A stretch of 64,000 bases of DNA from BCD1 sp965230565 (GCA_965230565.1 CBDDLH010000015.1:124001-188000), one strand, 5' to 3'. Shown: positions 8,099-17,674, counted from the first letter of the stretch. Translations and numbers: made by a program. The notes: generated by a model not told the origin, from the letters alone.

Positions 8099-9838
8099 TT
8101 ACTCCATAATGGCTTTAAAGTTTCCGGTAACGGAAACTGTTCCACCGTCCGTTTCCCCTTCAAAATTTCCAGTAACCGTTTCTCCCACCGGCACTGCCCC
8201 GGAATGGGTAACATCAATACACTCTGAAAACGACCCACAACCGTAATAATAGGTGCCAGCACCACCTTCGGATATAAAAATATTCAAAGAGTCAACGGGA
8301 AAAATTCCTGGTGAAGAATCAGGGAAGGACATATCCAAGTTATATATAAACCCACCTCCTTCTCCGCCCCCGGTAAGGTACATTCTGTCACCAACCGAAT
8401 AAATGGCAGGGTCTAATATAGTGAATTGATATCCCGCCACTTCGAAAATAATATACTCGCTTAATTCCTCACATATAACAACAGTTCCTAAATCAGTATA
8501 TGGTTCGATGGTGAACTCAATCAAATCACTTTCTTTCTCATTAGCTACATCATAACCAATGATCGTTCCTGTTTCCCCTCCACAATATGGAAGGTTGGCG
8601 AAAATATATCCCTGTTCACCAATAGGTAAATAATTGTTTATCCCGTCTACAGTAACTTTTGCAAACCCTTCCGTTACCGGCTGACCGTCACAATCTATCC
8701 AGGAACCTGTGAGTTGGAACAACCCTTCTTGTCCGACAGCAGTCGCTATGGGTTGCAAGATAACATCTTCACTAAAAGGACCGATATTCAAAGTGTTCAG
8801 CACTATATTGCAATAAGGGCTATACACCGTTAGGATCAATTCGACATTGGCTGGAATGATGCCTTCAAAAACACCCACATTATTGGTTACGCCGTATCCA
8901 GTGACACCTGAAGAGGCAATTTGAACAGTAACTAATGCTCCGCTGACCGGTGTGCCATCCAGGACAATGACACTTCCCTCCATATAAACATAATCGTAGG
9001 GATAATCACAGTTCCAAAATGAGAAATGACTCACCTCTCCAACATACCTGCCGTCCTGTAATTGAGCACTGCCTTCCTCAAGCCAGTAGCCTGTATTTTC
9101 ATCAAAATGCCAAAGGGGAATAGAAGCAGGTGCATCACCTTGCAAAGCCTGTGGAACCGGCAAAGAAATAGTAGCTTCATATCCTTCAGCTATTTGCAGT
9201 TTTTCACCGGACACACCTTCCAGCTCGGCACCTATCATGCCGTAGGTAGCCAGTTGTTTAAATTTTCCCTCCGCATCTACTGCCCTGAGATCCCCAGGCA
9301 TGGTATAAAATACCTCTTCAGCCAAAGGGTTGAGATATGTTCCGTAGACGTTAACTTCTCCTGTATAAGCATTACCGACTTCATCAACAAATCCATTGGC
9401 AGGCAGTATAATTTTGGCACCAGCCACTGTACTCACTGTCCCGCCGACTGCAGCGGAAAAAGTTCCCAGCGACATTCTGGGGAGCAAACTGACATTTAGA
9501 TAGGATGTTTTGTCAGCCTGTGGATTGAAGATCTTGGCAATATCGAAAAAACCTTCCTTTTCAAATTTCACTACAGTTCCTTTGGCATTCATGGCCACAT
9601 CCTTGAAATAGACCATACCATCTGAATCTGACGTACGGGTCTCGGTACCCAGGCTTACAAAAACGTTTTCCACGGGATCTCCGTCCTGATTACGAATTTG
9701 TGCAAACAGAGAGGCTATTACATCTTCTTGTGGGAAAATAATGGTTTCCGTTATGGTGATATCATTGTCGATATCTTTTCTGCATCCAAATAAAACAGCA
9801 GAGATTAAGAGCAGCGTTAAAATTCTTTTTATTAGCAT
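8099..9838 (-). CDS. Large lipoprotein with carboxypeptidase-regulatory-like domains
   Basis: 579 residues. The N-terminus MLIKRILTLLLISAVLFGCRKD is a lipoprotein signal with the lipid-attached Cys at position 19. At about 40-115 a carboxypeptidase-regulatory-like beta-sandwich is visible (IRNQDGDPVENVFVSLG, TSDSDGMVYFKDV, FEKEGF). A second similar segment occurs at about 285-345 (GSVIVLDGTPVSGALVTVQI then NNVGVFEGIIPAN). The remainder is beta-rich and Gly-rich. Proteins of this build sit on the Bacteroidota cell envelope and are usually annotated hypothetical; no enzyme motif is seen. It is next to the ECF sigma module, but the intervening terminator argues against one operon. Confidence 0.8.
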   Translation of the reverse strand: MLIKRILTLLLISAVLFGCRKDIDNDITITETIIFPQEDVIASLFAQIRNQDGDPVENVFVSLGTETRTSDSDGMVYFKDVAMNAKGTVVKFEKEGFFDIAKIFNPQADKTSYLNVSLLPRMSLGTFSAAVGGTVSTVAGAKIILPANGFVDEVGNAYTGEVNVYGTYLNPLAEEVFYTMPGDLRAVDAEGKFKQLATYGMIGAELEGVSGEKLQIAEGYEATISLPVPQALQGDAPASIPLWHFDENTGYWLEEGSAQLQDGRYVGEVSHFSFWNCDYPYDYVYMEGSVIVLDGTPVSGALVTVQIASSGVTGYGVTNNVGVFEGIIPANVELILTVYSPYCNIVLNTLNIGPFSEDVILQPIATAVGQEGLFQLTGSWIDCDGQPVTEGFAKVTVDGINNYLPIGEQGYIFANLPYCGGETGTIIGYDVANEKESDLIEFTIEPYTDLGTVVICEELSEYIIFEVAGYQFTILDPAIYSVGDRMYLTGGGEGGGFIYNLDMSFPDSSPGIFPVDSLNIFISEGGAGTYYYGCGSFSECIDVTHSGAVPVGETVTGNFEGETDGGTVSVTGNFKAIME

Positions 9839-10278
9839 AATAGTAATTTTTCAAATTCTCAGATTAAAGAGCATGTTTAAATCGAATTTGAATGCGCATT
9901 CTATTTGGTTATACCCGACTACTTAGAAAAACGCTGCGTGAGTACTATTTTTTTCTTTTAATTTGGCATATCACCCTAACAATGATAAAAATTGTCTAAT
10001 TTGGATGGAAAGCAATTATTGAGGTATCAACCATATGACCTTCGTCTAAAAAAAATGGAAGTTAAGGTTGAAATATGACACTTTTGGAATGTGACAAATG
10101 GCATTTGGATAATTGAGGCAAAATCAGGGAACTTATTTTCTGATAAACAAACCTCCAAAGTTTTGATCAGGAATCCTCTTGAAACAATAGATTAAATCCT
10201 GATAATCAAAAATTAAACCTCGGAGGTTTATTACCCCTCTGGGATTAATATTGAATTTCATTAAAATAATTCTATTAT
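9839..10278. other. Intergenic region with an imperfect long hairpin
   Basis: AT-rich spacer between divergent genes. Apart from the palindromic structure at 10149-10230 it shows no gene, no tRNA and no clear TAnnTTTG promoter. Confidence 0.5.
10149..10230. repeat. Imperfect long stem-loop built on an AAACCTC/GAGGTTT palindrome
   Basis: AAACCTCC (10149-10156) pairs with GGAGGTTT (10222-10229). Inside, TTTTGATCAGGA (10161-10172) pairs imperfectly with TCCTGATAATCAAAA (10197-10211). The 3' side also contains its own palindrome, TAAACCTC-G-GAGGTTTA (10214-10230). It ends 48 bp before the 2TM gene and may be a dispersed palindromic repeat or a leader structure. Confidence 0.5.
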
Positions 10279-10644
10279 ATGAGTTCTCGACACGAACGCA
10301 GAAGAAACAGAAGAAACCGCAAGTATGACCCTGCATTGGAGAAAGTCAAATTTTACCGGCACTTGACTTCCTACATCATTGTGAATATCGCCATGCTCGG
10401 TATAAATGCCCTCAATGGCACTTATAGAAATTGGCTTCCAGTTATCTTTTTCTGGGGCATAGGTCTGGCCTTCCATTATGTAAAAGCTTTTGGAATTGGC
10501 AGTAAGGGCTTAGGCAGTAAAGAATGGGAAAGAAAAATGCTCAACAAAGATAACCGGGCAAACCAGGAAGAAGACGAATATCTGGATTTAAAAGAGATGG
10601 AAAAAGAACCGGATAAAAACTGGCGCGAAGAGGACTTAGTGTAG
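10279..10644 (+). CDS. 2TM domain-containing protein
   Basis: 121 residues. A very basic start (SSRHERRRNRRNRKYDPALE) is followed by the 2TM-domain pattern: KVKFYRHLTSYIIVNIAML, helix 1 at about 32-48, then NGTYRNWLPVIFFWGIGLAFHYVKAFG, helix 2 at about 54-73. An acidic tail contains EWERKM. The 2TM family is widespread in Bacteroidota, sometimes fused to sensor kinases; its function as a free protein is not established. Basic N-terminus and acidic C-terminus should both face the cytoplasm. Monocistronic. Confidence 0.85.
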   Translation: MSSRHERRRNRRNRKYDPALEKVKFYRHLTSYIIVNIAMLGINALNGTYRNWLPVIFFWGIGLAFHYVKAFGIGSKGLGSKEWERKMLNKDNRANQEEDEYLDLKEMEKEPDKNWREEDLV

Positions 10645-11199
10645 GGCTAGCTGGCTCACGGTTTTAGTACTCACTTCGTTCGCGGTTTAACATTGTTTGA
10701 TGTGAGTAGAAGGACAAAATTGGTTTTAATATAAAGTTACAATATCACGAATTTTTTTAACCACAGAGTTCACGGGGAAGGCACAGTGAACACAGAGGTC
10801 TAAAATAACAACTTGAACCCTTTGAACTCCTTAAACAACTTGAACCCAGTTCTGTCCCGATACTTGGTTTGACATTGTTTAAAGTTTTAAAAAACAGGTT
10901 GCATCACAACCAAAACACTTTTAATTCAGTCTTATTTCACAAGAATTAATTTTCCACAAAAAGTTAAAGTGGGTTTTTTAAAAATTAATATATCTTTGGG
11001 CCGTTATACTGGTCACAAATCAGTTTACCAACAGTCACGGTTTTTCCTGGCAATTTACTTGTTACAGAGGCGCTGGATTTTTGATTTTGGATGCGTTTGG
11101 GAAGAATATCGTTACATCCGGAAATTGGTGAAGGATTTTTTAGCTATTATTACATTAACCTTCACTATTAGTCAGGAATAAAATTTAAATCCAACGACT
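10645..11199. other. Intergenic region with dispersed repeats
   Basis: Holds a stretch of 'accacagag...cacagagg' intergenic repeat (about 10760-10800), repeated 'aacttgaaccc' words (10810-10850), and the acttggtttgacattg segment shared with 3882-3911. A TAnnTTTG match (TATCTTTG) lies at 10991-10998. If that is the promoter for the gene at 11200, its leader is about 200 nt. The 70-codon frame at 10969-11181 has no protein-like features. Confidence 0.5.
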
Positions 11200-11928
11200 T
11201 TGTCTGATAGCCTCGTCATAATACCCACCTTTAACGAAAAAGAAAATATCGTTTCAATTATTGAGGCGGTATGGGCACTTCCCAAGGATTTTCATATCCT
11301 CGTTGTCGATGACGGTTCTCCGGACGGAACGGCTGACCTTGTAAAGGAATTACAAAGTACCAATCAGGAAAGATTATTTCTACTGGAAAGAAAAGGAAAA
11401 CTGGGTCTCGGCACAGCCTATATTGCCGGATTTAGATGGGGTCTGGCCCGTCATTATGAGTTTTTTATGGAAATGGACGCAGACTTTTCCCATAATCCAA
11501 AAGATCTGGTTCGGCTTCAGGAAGCCTGCTCCCGTAAGAATGTTGATGTTGCCGTAGGATCCAGATATGTACGGGGAGGGAAAGTGGAAAACTGGCCTTT
11601 CAAGAGAATCTTCCTCTCTTTTGGTGCTTCGCTATACGTCAGAATACTGACCTGGATGCCTGTAAAAGACCCTACTGCGGGTTTTGTATGCTACAGGCGA
11701 GAAGTTCTCCAAACGATCGATCTGGACAAGATTAAATTTATTGGCTATGCTTTCCAGATCGAAATGAAATTTGCTTCCCGCATGTTAGGTTTCCGTATCG
11801 TAGAAGTCCCTATCACCTTTACTGACCGGGTAGAGGGAACTTCCAAAATGTCCAAAGGAATTGTCAAAGAAGCCATTTTAGGGGTTTTGGAAATGCGTTG
11901 GCGCAGTTTTTTTGCCACTTACCGATAA
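11200..11928 (+). CDS. Polyprenol-phosphate mannosyltransferase-like glycosyltransferase family 2
   Basis: 242 residues with the DPM1-like GT-A fold. SLVIIPTFNEKENI is the nucleotide-sugar entry strand, DDGSPDGTADLV follows, MEMDADFSHNPKDL is the DXD-type metal site, then VAVGSRYVRGGKVENWP and DPTAGFVCYRR. There is no C-terminal membrane domain, as in the minimal soluble or peripheral Dpm1 type. The expected reaction is transfer of a sugar from a nucleotide-sugar to a polyprenyl phosphate at the inner membrane. The start is a TTG at 11200: an in-frame stop lies at 11179-11181 with no ATG between, and the next Met is inside the catalytic domain. Confidence 0.88.
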   Translation: MSDSLVIIPTFNEKENIVSIIEAVWALPKDFHILVVDDGSPDGTADLVKELQSTNQERLFLLERKGKLGLGTAYIAGFRWGLARHYEFFMEMDADFSHNPKDLVRLQEACSRKNVDVAVGSRYVRGGKVENWPFKRIFLSFGASLYVRILTWMPVKDPTAGFVCYRREVLQTIDLDKIKFIGYAFQIEMKFASRMLGFRIVEVPITFTDRVEGTSKMSKGIVKEAILGVLEMRWRSFFATYR

Positions 11929-12135
11929 CTTAAGATCATTTTTAGACTTTAATCAACTGAAAATCAAACTTTTAACCAAAACACATTGTAACATGTAGTG
12001 GAAAATTGGAAAGTTGGAAAACTGGATAAAATGAAATAAGTAATCCATTCTTCCATTTCATCCACCTTCCTCTCGAATTGGAATAACGTTTTTCGGTTTA
12101 CAATAACCTAAAATTAGATTTTCAACCCAATCATA

Positions 12136-12516
12136 ATGGAAGACCTTACCAACAAAAATTTTGAGGGAAAAATACTCAGTAAGGAACGGCCTGCTGTGGT
12201 TAAATTCTTTACCCCTACCTGCTCTAATTGTCAAAAGTTTGCTCCGATATTTGAAGCAACAGCGTCGGATAATCAAAAAGGCGCCGACTTCTTCAGGCTC
12301 AACGGAGAAGATTATCTAAGTGTAGCCAAAAAATATACCGTTCTGGTAGTCCCTACCCTATTATTCTTCCGCCACGGAATTTTGGTAAAAAAAATGACCG
12401 GTGTCCAGCCCCAAAAGAAAATTGAGAAAGTCATTGAGGCTATATATTCTTATTCAGAAGAAGAAGCCAGGGCCAATGAATACAAATCATTTTTTCAAAA
12501 AATATTCGGGAAATAA
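12136..12516 (+). CDS. Thioredoxin-family protein
   Basis: 126 residues, thioredoxin fold without signal peptide. The active site reads FFTPTCSNCQKFAP (CSNC at about 35-38), with the cis-Pro in VVPTLLFFRHG and a C-terminal helical tail ending FFQKIFGK. CSNC in place of the thioredoxin CGPC suggests a cytosolic thiol oxidoreductase of altered redox potential, not housekeeping TrxA. The upstream 200 bp include a low-complexity 'ggaaaattggaaagttgg' stretch. Single gene. Confidence 0.85.
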   Translation: MEDLTNKNFEGKILSKERPAVVKFFTPTCSNCQKFAPIFEATASDNQKGADFFRLNGEDYLSVAKKYTVLVVPTLLFFRHGILVKKMTGVQPQKKIEKVIEAIYSYSEEEARANEYKSFFQKIFGK

Positions 12517-13045
12517 TCCATTCTACTATCAACAACAGCTCCTTTTTCGAAAATGTGATGTATATCAAATTCTGATGTGACTATTTAGAATTTCCACCCG
12601 ACAAAACCACTTGTCATCCACCTAAAATATACTACCATAAAAATCTAATAATCAATATGTTACATAATTGCCAACCCGCAAAACTTCTTTGCTTGTTTTT
12701 CATGCCCAAAATCATTATAAAACACTGACATTTATTAGTTTTTTTATAGGCTTTTTTGTAGAAACTTGCCTTTAGAAGTAATGGCTCAGGTGAAGATTCC
12801 TTATCCTGAAAATGTCATTGTGGAATAATAAAAGAAAGGTTATCAGAGCAAATTAACACGGTTTTCAGATACAACTTCCTTTTTTACTCCCACAATACAT
12901 GTTTTTAGTTTTCTAATCGATCAATTTCTACGCTATTTCTTGATTTTCATCTGGCCGGTATTATTAATCTTGTCACCGATGGAATTGCTTTATTTGCTAA
13001 TCTGCTCTAACCAGGATTATCCATTTAAGACCTTTCATTTGTGGC
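12517..13045. other. AT-rich intergenic region upstream of the malic enzyme gene
   Basis: No gene, hairpin terminator or clear repeat recognised in 529 bp. A 15-codon frame (12781-12828, MAQVKIPYPENVIVE) is too short to call. TAATCTTG (12965-12972) is a one-mismatch promoter match, but far from the start codon. Confidence 0.4.
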
Positions 13046-15331
13046 ATGGAATCCATTAAAAACAGACTGATGAAGAAGAATGGTCTAAAAAAAGCGGCAC
13101 TTCAATACCATGAACAACAACGTCCTGGTAAAATTGAAGTCATTTCTACGAAACCATGCCTTTCACAACGCGATTTATCTCTAGCTTATACGCCCGGGGT
13201 GGCTGAACCTTGTCTCGAAATTGAACAGGATCCGCCAAGTGCATTGAAATATACTGCCAAAGGAAACCTGGTTGCTGTAGTCAGTAACGGTACGGCTGTT
13301 TTAGGTCTGGGAAATATCGGTGCTCTTGCCTCCAAACCTGTAATGGAAGGTAAAGGAGTGCTATTCAAAAGATTTGCAGATATCGACGTTTTCGACATTG
13401 AGGTAAAAAGTCTGGACCCGGATGAAGTCATTAAAACCGTAGAACAGATCTCCCCTACTTTCGGAGGAATCAACCTGGAAGATATCAAAGCGCCTGAATG
13501 TTTCTATATTGAAGAACAACTCAAGGAAATGCTGGATATTCCGGTTTTCCACGATGACCAGCACGGTACAGCAATTATTTCCGGAGCTGCCCTGATCAAT
13601 GCTATAGAAATTGCCGGCAAAAAAATCGAAGACATAAAAGTTGTCTTCAGCGGTGCGGGCGCAGCGGGGATTGCTTGCGCTAATTTCTACATCACCTTAG
13701 GTGTAAAACCTGAGAATATGTTGATGACGGACAGTAAGGGAGTACTCTGGAAAGGCCGTGGAGATGAAGGAAAGAATAAATACAAGGATAAATTCTTCCG
13801 GGACACAGATGCAAGAACTTTGGAAGACGCAATGGTTGGTGCAGATGCTTTCTGCGGAGTTTCCATCAAAGACGTATTATCCCAGGACATGGTAAAATCG
13901 ATGGCCGACAAACCAATCGTCTTCGCTATGGCTAATCCAGATCCTGAGATCACTTACCCAGAAGCCATTGAAGCCAGAGCTGATGTGATCATGGCTACCG
14001 GTCGTAGTGATTATCCTAATCAGGTAAATAATGTTCTTGGATTCCCATACATCTTCCGTGGAGCGCTGGATGTCCAGGCAACAGACATCAATGAAGAAAT
14101 GAAAATGGCTGCGGCCCAGGCGTTGGCAAAGCTTGCCAAAGAAGACGTACCTGAGGATGTAAAACATGCCTACGGTGACAGAGAACTCGTTTTCGGTCCG
14201 GAATACATCATTCCGAAACCTTTTGACCCTCGTGTTTTGGTCTGGTCCGCTTCTGCTGTTGCTGAAGCTGCGATTAAAACAGGAGTTGCCAAAAAACCAG
14301 TTGACATTGAGGAATACAAAGAAGAATTACTCAAAAAGATTGACTGGTCCAGACAGGTAATGCGCAAGATCTTCCTCAAAGCGAAAAAAGATCCTAAGCG
14401 CATTGTATTGCCTGAAGGTACCAACCCAAAAATAATGTGGGCAGCCTCAGAAATCGTTTCCGAAGGAATCGGAAAACCCATTCTGCTTGCCAAAGACAAA
14501 CAGGAGATTCTGAATATGATGGAAGAAAACCATCACAGTACCGAAGGTATTGAGATTGTTGAACCCAAAAATGCTCCGTTCAGGGATGACCTGATCATCA
14601 GCTATTATAAGTTACGCCAACGGAAGGGAATTACAGAAAGACAGGCGTACCTCGATATGAAGAATTATTACCACTTCGGTGCAATGATGGTAAAAGAAGG
14701 ATATGCAGACGGTATGGTTGCAGGAGCTGAGGCTAATTTCCCTGATGTTCTCCGACCTGCACTTCAGATTATCGGCAGACAAAAAGAAGGACCTCTGGTT
14801 GCCGGCATGTATATGGTTCAGAAAGGAAATGATCAATATTTCTTTAGTGATTGTGCAGTGAACATCAACCCTTCTGCGGTGGATCTTGCTGAGATCACCT
14901 TAATGGGAGCGAGAGAAATGGAACGCCTGGGCATCAAACCTCGCCCGGCATTGCTTTCTTTCTCTAACTTCGGATCAGTTCGCGTACCGGAAACGGAGAA
15001 AATCGTTGAAGCGATCAATATTATTAATGAAAAACGTCCAGACCTTGAAGTTGATGGCCCGATACAGGCAGGCATAGCCCTGGATCCGGAAATGTTGCAA
15101 AAGCACTTCCCGTTCTCCAACATCAAGCAACGGCCTAATTTGTTGATATTCCCTAACCTCGATGCGGCAAATATTAGTTTGTACATGCTCAGAAAACTGA
15201 GTAATGTTCATTCGATTGGGCCTATCCTGACGGGATTTTCACAGCCTATCCACCTGATTACCCGCTCTACACCGGTTAATAACATCATTAACCTGGCTGG
15301 TATTGCATGTGTGGATGCACAGAAGTCGTAG
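13046..15331 (+). CDS. maeB: NADP-dependent malic enzyme with C-terminal phosphotransacetylase-like domain
   Basis: 761 residues, the usual MaeB length. The N-terminal malic enzyme part (1 to about 420) has SLAYTPGVAEPC, FGGINLEDIKAPECF, the metal-site strand VFHDDQHGTAII, an NAD(P) motif FSGAGAAGIACANFY and MANPDPEI. The C-terminal part (about 445-755) resembles phosphate acetyltransferase (KRIVLPEG, ADGMVAGAEANFPDVLRPAL, FSNFGSVRVPET). It decarboxylates malate to pyruvate with NADP reduction; in the family the PTA-like domain is usually regulatory and binds acetyl-CoA. The start at 13046 gives MESIKNRLMKKNGLKK; a Met eight codons on is also possible. A strong terminator follows at 15438. 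Confidence 0.95.
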   Translation: MESIKNRLMKKNGLKKAALQYHEQQRPGKIEVISTKPCLSQRDLSLAYTPGVAEPCLEIEQDPPSALKYTAKGNLVAVVSNGTAVLGLGNIGALASKPVMEGKGVLFKRFADIDVFDIEVKSLDPDEVIKTVEQISPTFGGINLEDIKAPECFYIEEQLKEMLDIPVFHDDQHGTAIISGAALINAIEIAGKKIEDIKVVFSGAGAAGIACANFYITLGVKPENMLMTDSKGVLWKGRGDEGKNKYKDKFFRDTDARTLEDAMVGADAFCGVSIKDVLSQDMVKSMADKPIVFAMANPDPEITYPEAIEARADVIMATGRSDYPNQVNNVLGFPYIFRGALDVQATDINEEMKMAAAQALAKLAKEDVPEDVKHAYGDRELVFGPEYIIPKPFDPRVLVWSASAVAEAAIKTGVAKKPVDIEEYKEELLKKIDWSRQVMRKIFLKAKKDPKRIVLPEGTNPKIMWAASEIVSEGIGKPILLAKDKQEILNMMEENHHSTEGIEIVEPKNAPFRDDLIISYYKLRQRKGITERQAYLDMKNYYHFGAMMVKEGYADGMVAGAEANFPDVLRPALQIIGRQKEGPLVAGMYMVQKGNDQYFFSDCAVNINPSAVDLAEITLMGAREMERLGIKPRPALLSFSNFGSVRVPETEKIVEAINIINEKRPDLEVDGPIQAGIALDPEMLQKHFPFSNIKQRPNLLIFPNLDAANISLYMLRKLSNVHSIGPILTGFSQPIHLITRSTPVNNIINLAGIACVDAQKS

Positions 15332-15338
15332 GCAGTTA

Positions 15339-15372
15339 CTGGTTGCTGGTTGCTGGTTGCTGGTTGCTGGTT
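15339..15372. repeat. Heptamer tandem repeat (CTGGTTG)n
   Basis: About five perfect copies of the 7-mer ctggttg directly after the malic enzyme stop. The complementary words accagtaac and accagcaac lie just downstream (15390-15412), making a loose inverted repeat. The same 7-mer array occurs at 21876-21930. Confidence 0.85.
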
Positions 15373-15437
15373 AAAGATATAAATGTGTGACCAGTAACTT
15401 GAAACCAGCAACTAAAGAAATACTCTCTGGTAAACCA

Positions 15438-15483
15438 AGCCGGAAGATCATCCAGAAATGGTTTGTCTTCCGGCTATTTTTTT
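15438..15483. terminator. Bidirectional terminator between maeB and the pseudouridine synthase gene
   Basis: AGCCGGAAGA (15438-15447) pairs with TCTTCCGGCT (15466-15475), then ATTTTTTT on the plus strand. It lies between convergent genes. The stem is GC-rich and perfect. Confidence 0.85.
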
Positions 15484-15524
15484 AAAGCCTGGACTTTAGT
15501 CTGGGTAGTCGGAAGCTAAAAACT

Positions 15525-16184
15525 TTAATCAACGAAAACAGGAAAATGATCAGGAACCGGTGCTGAATATCGCACTTCCCCTCTACCCTTTTCTAAATCA
15601 GGAAAAGACAATTCCCTTGCATGAAGCCCAATGGTAAGTCTTGGGAACTCAGTCGTTGATCCATACTTTTCATCACCAATAATGGGGCATCCTGTAAAGG
15701 CTAACTGCGCCCGTATTTGATGAAACCTGCCGGTAAGCGGTTGGATTTCCAGGAGAAATAACCCGTTCGACTCCCTAAGCAGTTTATATACCAGTTTACA
15801 GGGTTTGGCATCCTTTTTTTTGTTTTGAAAAATAACCGCCTTTTTATTCTTCTGGTCCTTGAATAAATAATGTTCCAGGACTCCGGATGAAGCTTCCGGA
15901 ATTTTTTCCGTTACAGCCCAGTAAGTCTTTTGCACCTGCTTTTCCTGAAAAAAGCCATTGAGTTTTTTTAAAATACTTTTTTTCTTAGCGAAGATCATTA
16001 CCCCGCTAGTCACCCGATCCAGACGATGTACCACCCCTACAAAAGGTTTTTTCTTTGATCTGGGCAAATAATCAAAAACCAACGATTCCACCGTCGGGCT
16101 TTCAAAGGGATTCACCTCTGTTATTAACCCGGCTGGCTTATTCACCACCAAATAATCACCGTTTTCAAAAATTATTTCCATCAT
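15525..16184 (-). CDS. RluA-family RNA pseudouridine synthase
   Basis: 219 residues from the ATG at 16184 (MMEIIFENGDYLVVNKPAGL). The frame stays open further upstream to 16301, but that part overlaps the end of folC and is not family-like. Motifs: NKPAGL, catalytic HRLDRVTSGVMIFAKK (Asp in HRLD) and TGRFHQIRAQLAFTGCPIIGD. The N-terminal S4 domain of RluB/C/D is absent, so it belongs to the short RluA/TruC-like class. The substrate (rRNA or tRNA uridine) cannot be decided. It starts 37 nt after the folC stop and is probably co-transcribed with it. Confidence 0.9.
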   Translation of the reverse strand: MMEIIFENGDYLVVNKPAGLITEVNPFESPTVESLVFDYLPRSKKKPFVGVVHRLDRVTSGVMIFAKKKSILKKLNGFFQEKQVQKTYWAVTEKIPEASSGVLEHYLFKDQKNKKAVIFQNKKKDAKPCKLVYKLLRESNGLFLLEIQPLTGRFHQIRAQLAFTGCPIIGDEKYGSTTEFPRLTIGLHARELSFPDLEKGRGEVRYSAPVPDHFPVFVD

Positions 16185-16221
16185 ATCCCGTTTTCCGTCT
16201 ACCGTAAGCCGTCCACCGTTC

Positions 16222-17517
16222 TCACACCACCTCTGCCACCGTAAACACACTTCCTCCCACAAAAATAAGATCCTCCGGGTTGGCTGCTCTTTTGGCTGCA
16301 TTCAGGGCTCCTTTTACAGAAGCATAGGCTTCACCCGGCAAACCAAATTTGAGTGCTTCTGCCTGAAGTATATTAGCATCCAACCCTCGGGGTATATCCG
16401 CTTTGGCAAAATAATACTTAGCATCCCGAGGGAAAAAAGCCAGTGCTTTATCGAGTTTTTTATCATTGACAAACCCCAAAACACAGTGCAACTGCCTATA
16501 TTTCATTTTACCGAGTTCATCTGTCACGATCTGCAGCCCACTCTCATTATGGGCACTGTCACACAAAACAACGGGATTCTTTTGAAGAACCTGCCAGCGA
16601 CCAATATATTGGGTAATTTGTTTAAGATTTTCCAACCCGGCCCGAATTCCCACCTCCTCAATCTGAAACTCCGGGTGATATTCTTCCAGTACAGACATTC
16701 CGGTCAGTGCCGTCACCAGATTTTTTTGCTGAAATACACCATGTAGATTGACCTTCAAATCCTGATACCAGGACTGATCATTCTTAAACACATCAAAAAT
16801 GGTATATTCCAGGGTTTGGTCTTTTTGAACAGCCTTAACAAATTGATCTGCAAAATAAACGGGAGCATTTTGCTTTTGAGCCTTTTGTCTAAAAACGGGT
16901 TGGGTTTCCGGCTGTGTCTCCCCGATAACTACAGGCGTGTTTGGTTTTATGATCCCTGCTTTTTCTCCCGCAATCAACGGCAAGGTATCTCCCAGAAAGT
17001 TTTGATGATCGTAACTGATGTTAGTAATAATACTCAGCAAAGGATTAATAATATTGGTGGAATCGAGACGTCCTCCAAGCCCGGTTTCAATAACAGCGAC
17101 ATCGACCTTTTTCCGGGCAAACCAGGAAAAAGCCATGGCTACTGAAATCTCAAAAAACGAAGGCTTAATTTCGTCAAACAGAGATTTATTGGTCTCTACA
17201 AACTCAATTACAAAGTGATGAGGAACGTATATTCCATTCACCCTGATCCTTTCTCTGAAATCTTTATAGTGTGGAGATGTATAAAGGCCGGTATTATATC
17301 CGTTGGCCTGAAGCATGGCGGCCATGGTAAAAGCTGTAGAACCTTTACCATTGGTGCCTGCGATATGAATGGAGGGAAATTTGGTTTGGGGTTTATTGAG
17401 TGCGTTAGTTAATAGGATAATATTGTTGAGGTCCTTTTTGAAAGCTTTTGGACCAATGCGCTGGTACATTGGCAATTGGCTGAACAAATACTCAAGGGTT
17501 TGTTCGTATTGCTCCAT
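16222..17517 (-). CDS. folC: Bifunctional folylpolyglutamate synthase / dihydrofolate synthase
   Basis: 431 residues from the ATG at 17517. The Mur-ligase-type ATP site is IHIAGTNGKGSTAF (about 44-57). Family landmarks follow: TSPHYKDFRERIRVNG, VAVIETGLGGRLDSTNI, ITNISYDHQNFLGDTLPLIAGEKAGIIK, and CDSAHNESGLQ at the C-terminal ligase domain. It adds glutamate to dihydropteroate and folates in folate biosynthesis. The frame also has an ATG at 17559, but MEQYEQTLEYLFSQLPMYQRIG (17517) is the typical Bacteroidota start. Followed at once by the pseudouridine synthase gene. Confidence 0.93.
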   Translation of the reverse strand: MEQYEQTLEYLFSQLPMYQRIGPKAFKKDLNNIILLTNALNKPQTKFPSIHIAGTNGKGSTAFTMAAMLQANGYNTGLYTSPHYKDFRERIRVNGIYVPHHFVIEFVETNKSLFDEIKPSFFEISVAMAFSWFARKKVDVAVIETGLGGRLDSTNIINPLLSIITNISYDHQNFLGDTLPLIAGEKAGIIKPNTPVVIGETQPETQPVFRQKAQKQNAPVYFADQFVKAVQKDQTLEYTIFDVFKNDQSWYQDLKVNLHGVFQQKNLVTALTGMSVLEEYHPEFQIEEVGIRAGLENLKQITQYIGRWQVLQKNPVVLCDSAHNESGLQIVTDELGKMKYRQLHCVLGFVNDKKLDKALAFFPRDAKYYFAKADIPRGLDANILQAEALKFGLPGEAYASVKGALNAAKRAANPEDLIFVGGSVFTVAEVV

Positions 17518-17674
17518 CACTTGACGTAATTGCTGCAAGTTCCTGTTCATATCCTCCATAGTCCACTGAAACTTCTATCGATTTATTAAAAACCTCAGGA
17601 TTTATCTTGATCAAAGGTAAAACAGAAATTAAAATTAATGCCAATTGGCCAAAAAAATATGCTCGGGATTTCAT
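17492..17674 (-). CDS. Possible small membrane or exported protein (weak)
   Basis: A 60-codon frame begins MKSRAYFFGQLALILISVLP, a plausible signal or transmembrane segment, then a charged tail (NKSIEVSVDYGGYEQELAA). It overlaps the folC start by 26 nt (68 nt if folC starts at 17559). It could be a short leader gene or chance. No family recognised. Confidence 0.25.
   Translation of the reverse strand: MKSRAYFFGQLALILISVLPLIKINPEVFNKSIEVSVDYGGYEQELAAITSSDGAIRTNP

Noticed and set aside
10969..11181. 70-codon frame before the mannosyltransferase-like gene
   Set aside because: No signal peptide, family motif or natural composition; it spans an intergenic region with a promoter-like TATCTTTG and ends at the stop that precedes the TTG start.
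12781..12828. 15-codon frame MAQVKIPYPENVIVE
   Set aside because: Looks protein-like but is too short; no promoter, ribosome site or known peptide family to support it.
15525..16301. Longer N-terminus of the pseudouridine synthase
   Set aside because: The 39 extra residues overlap the folC end and are Trp/Arg-rich without family similarity; ATG 16184 fits.
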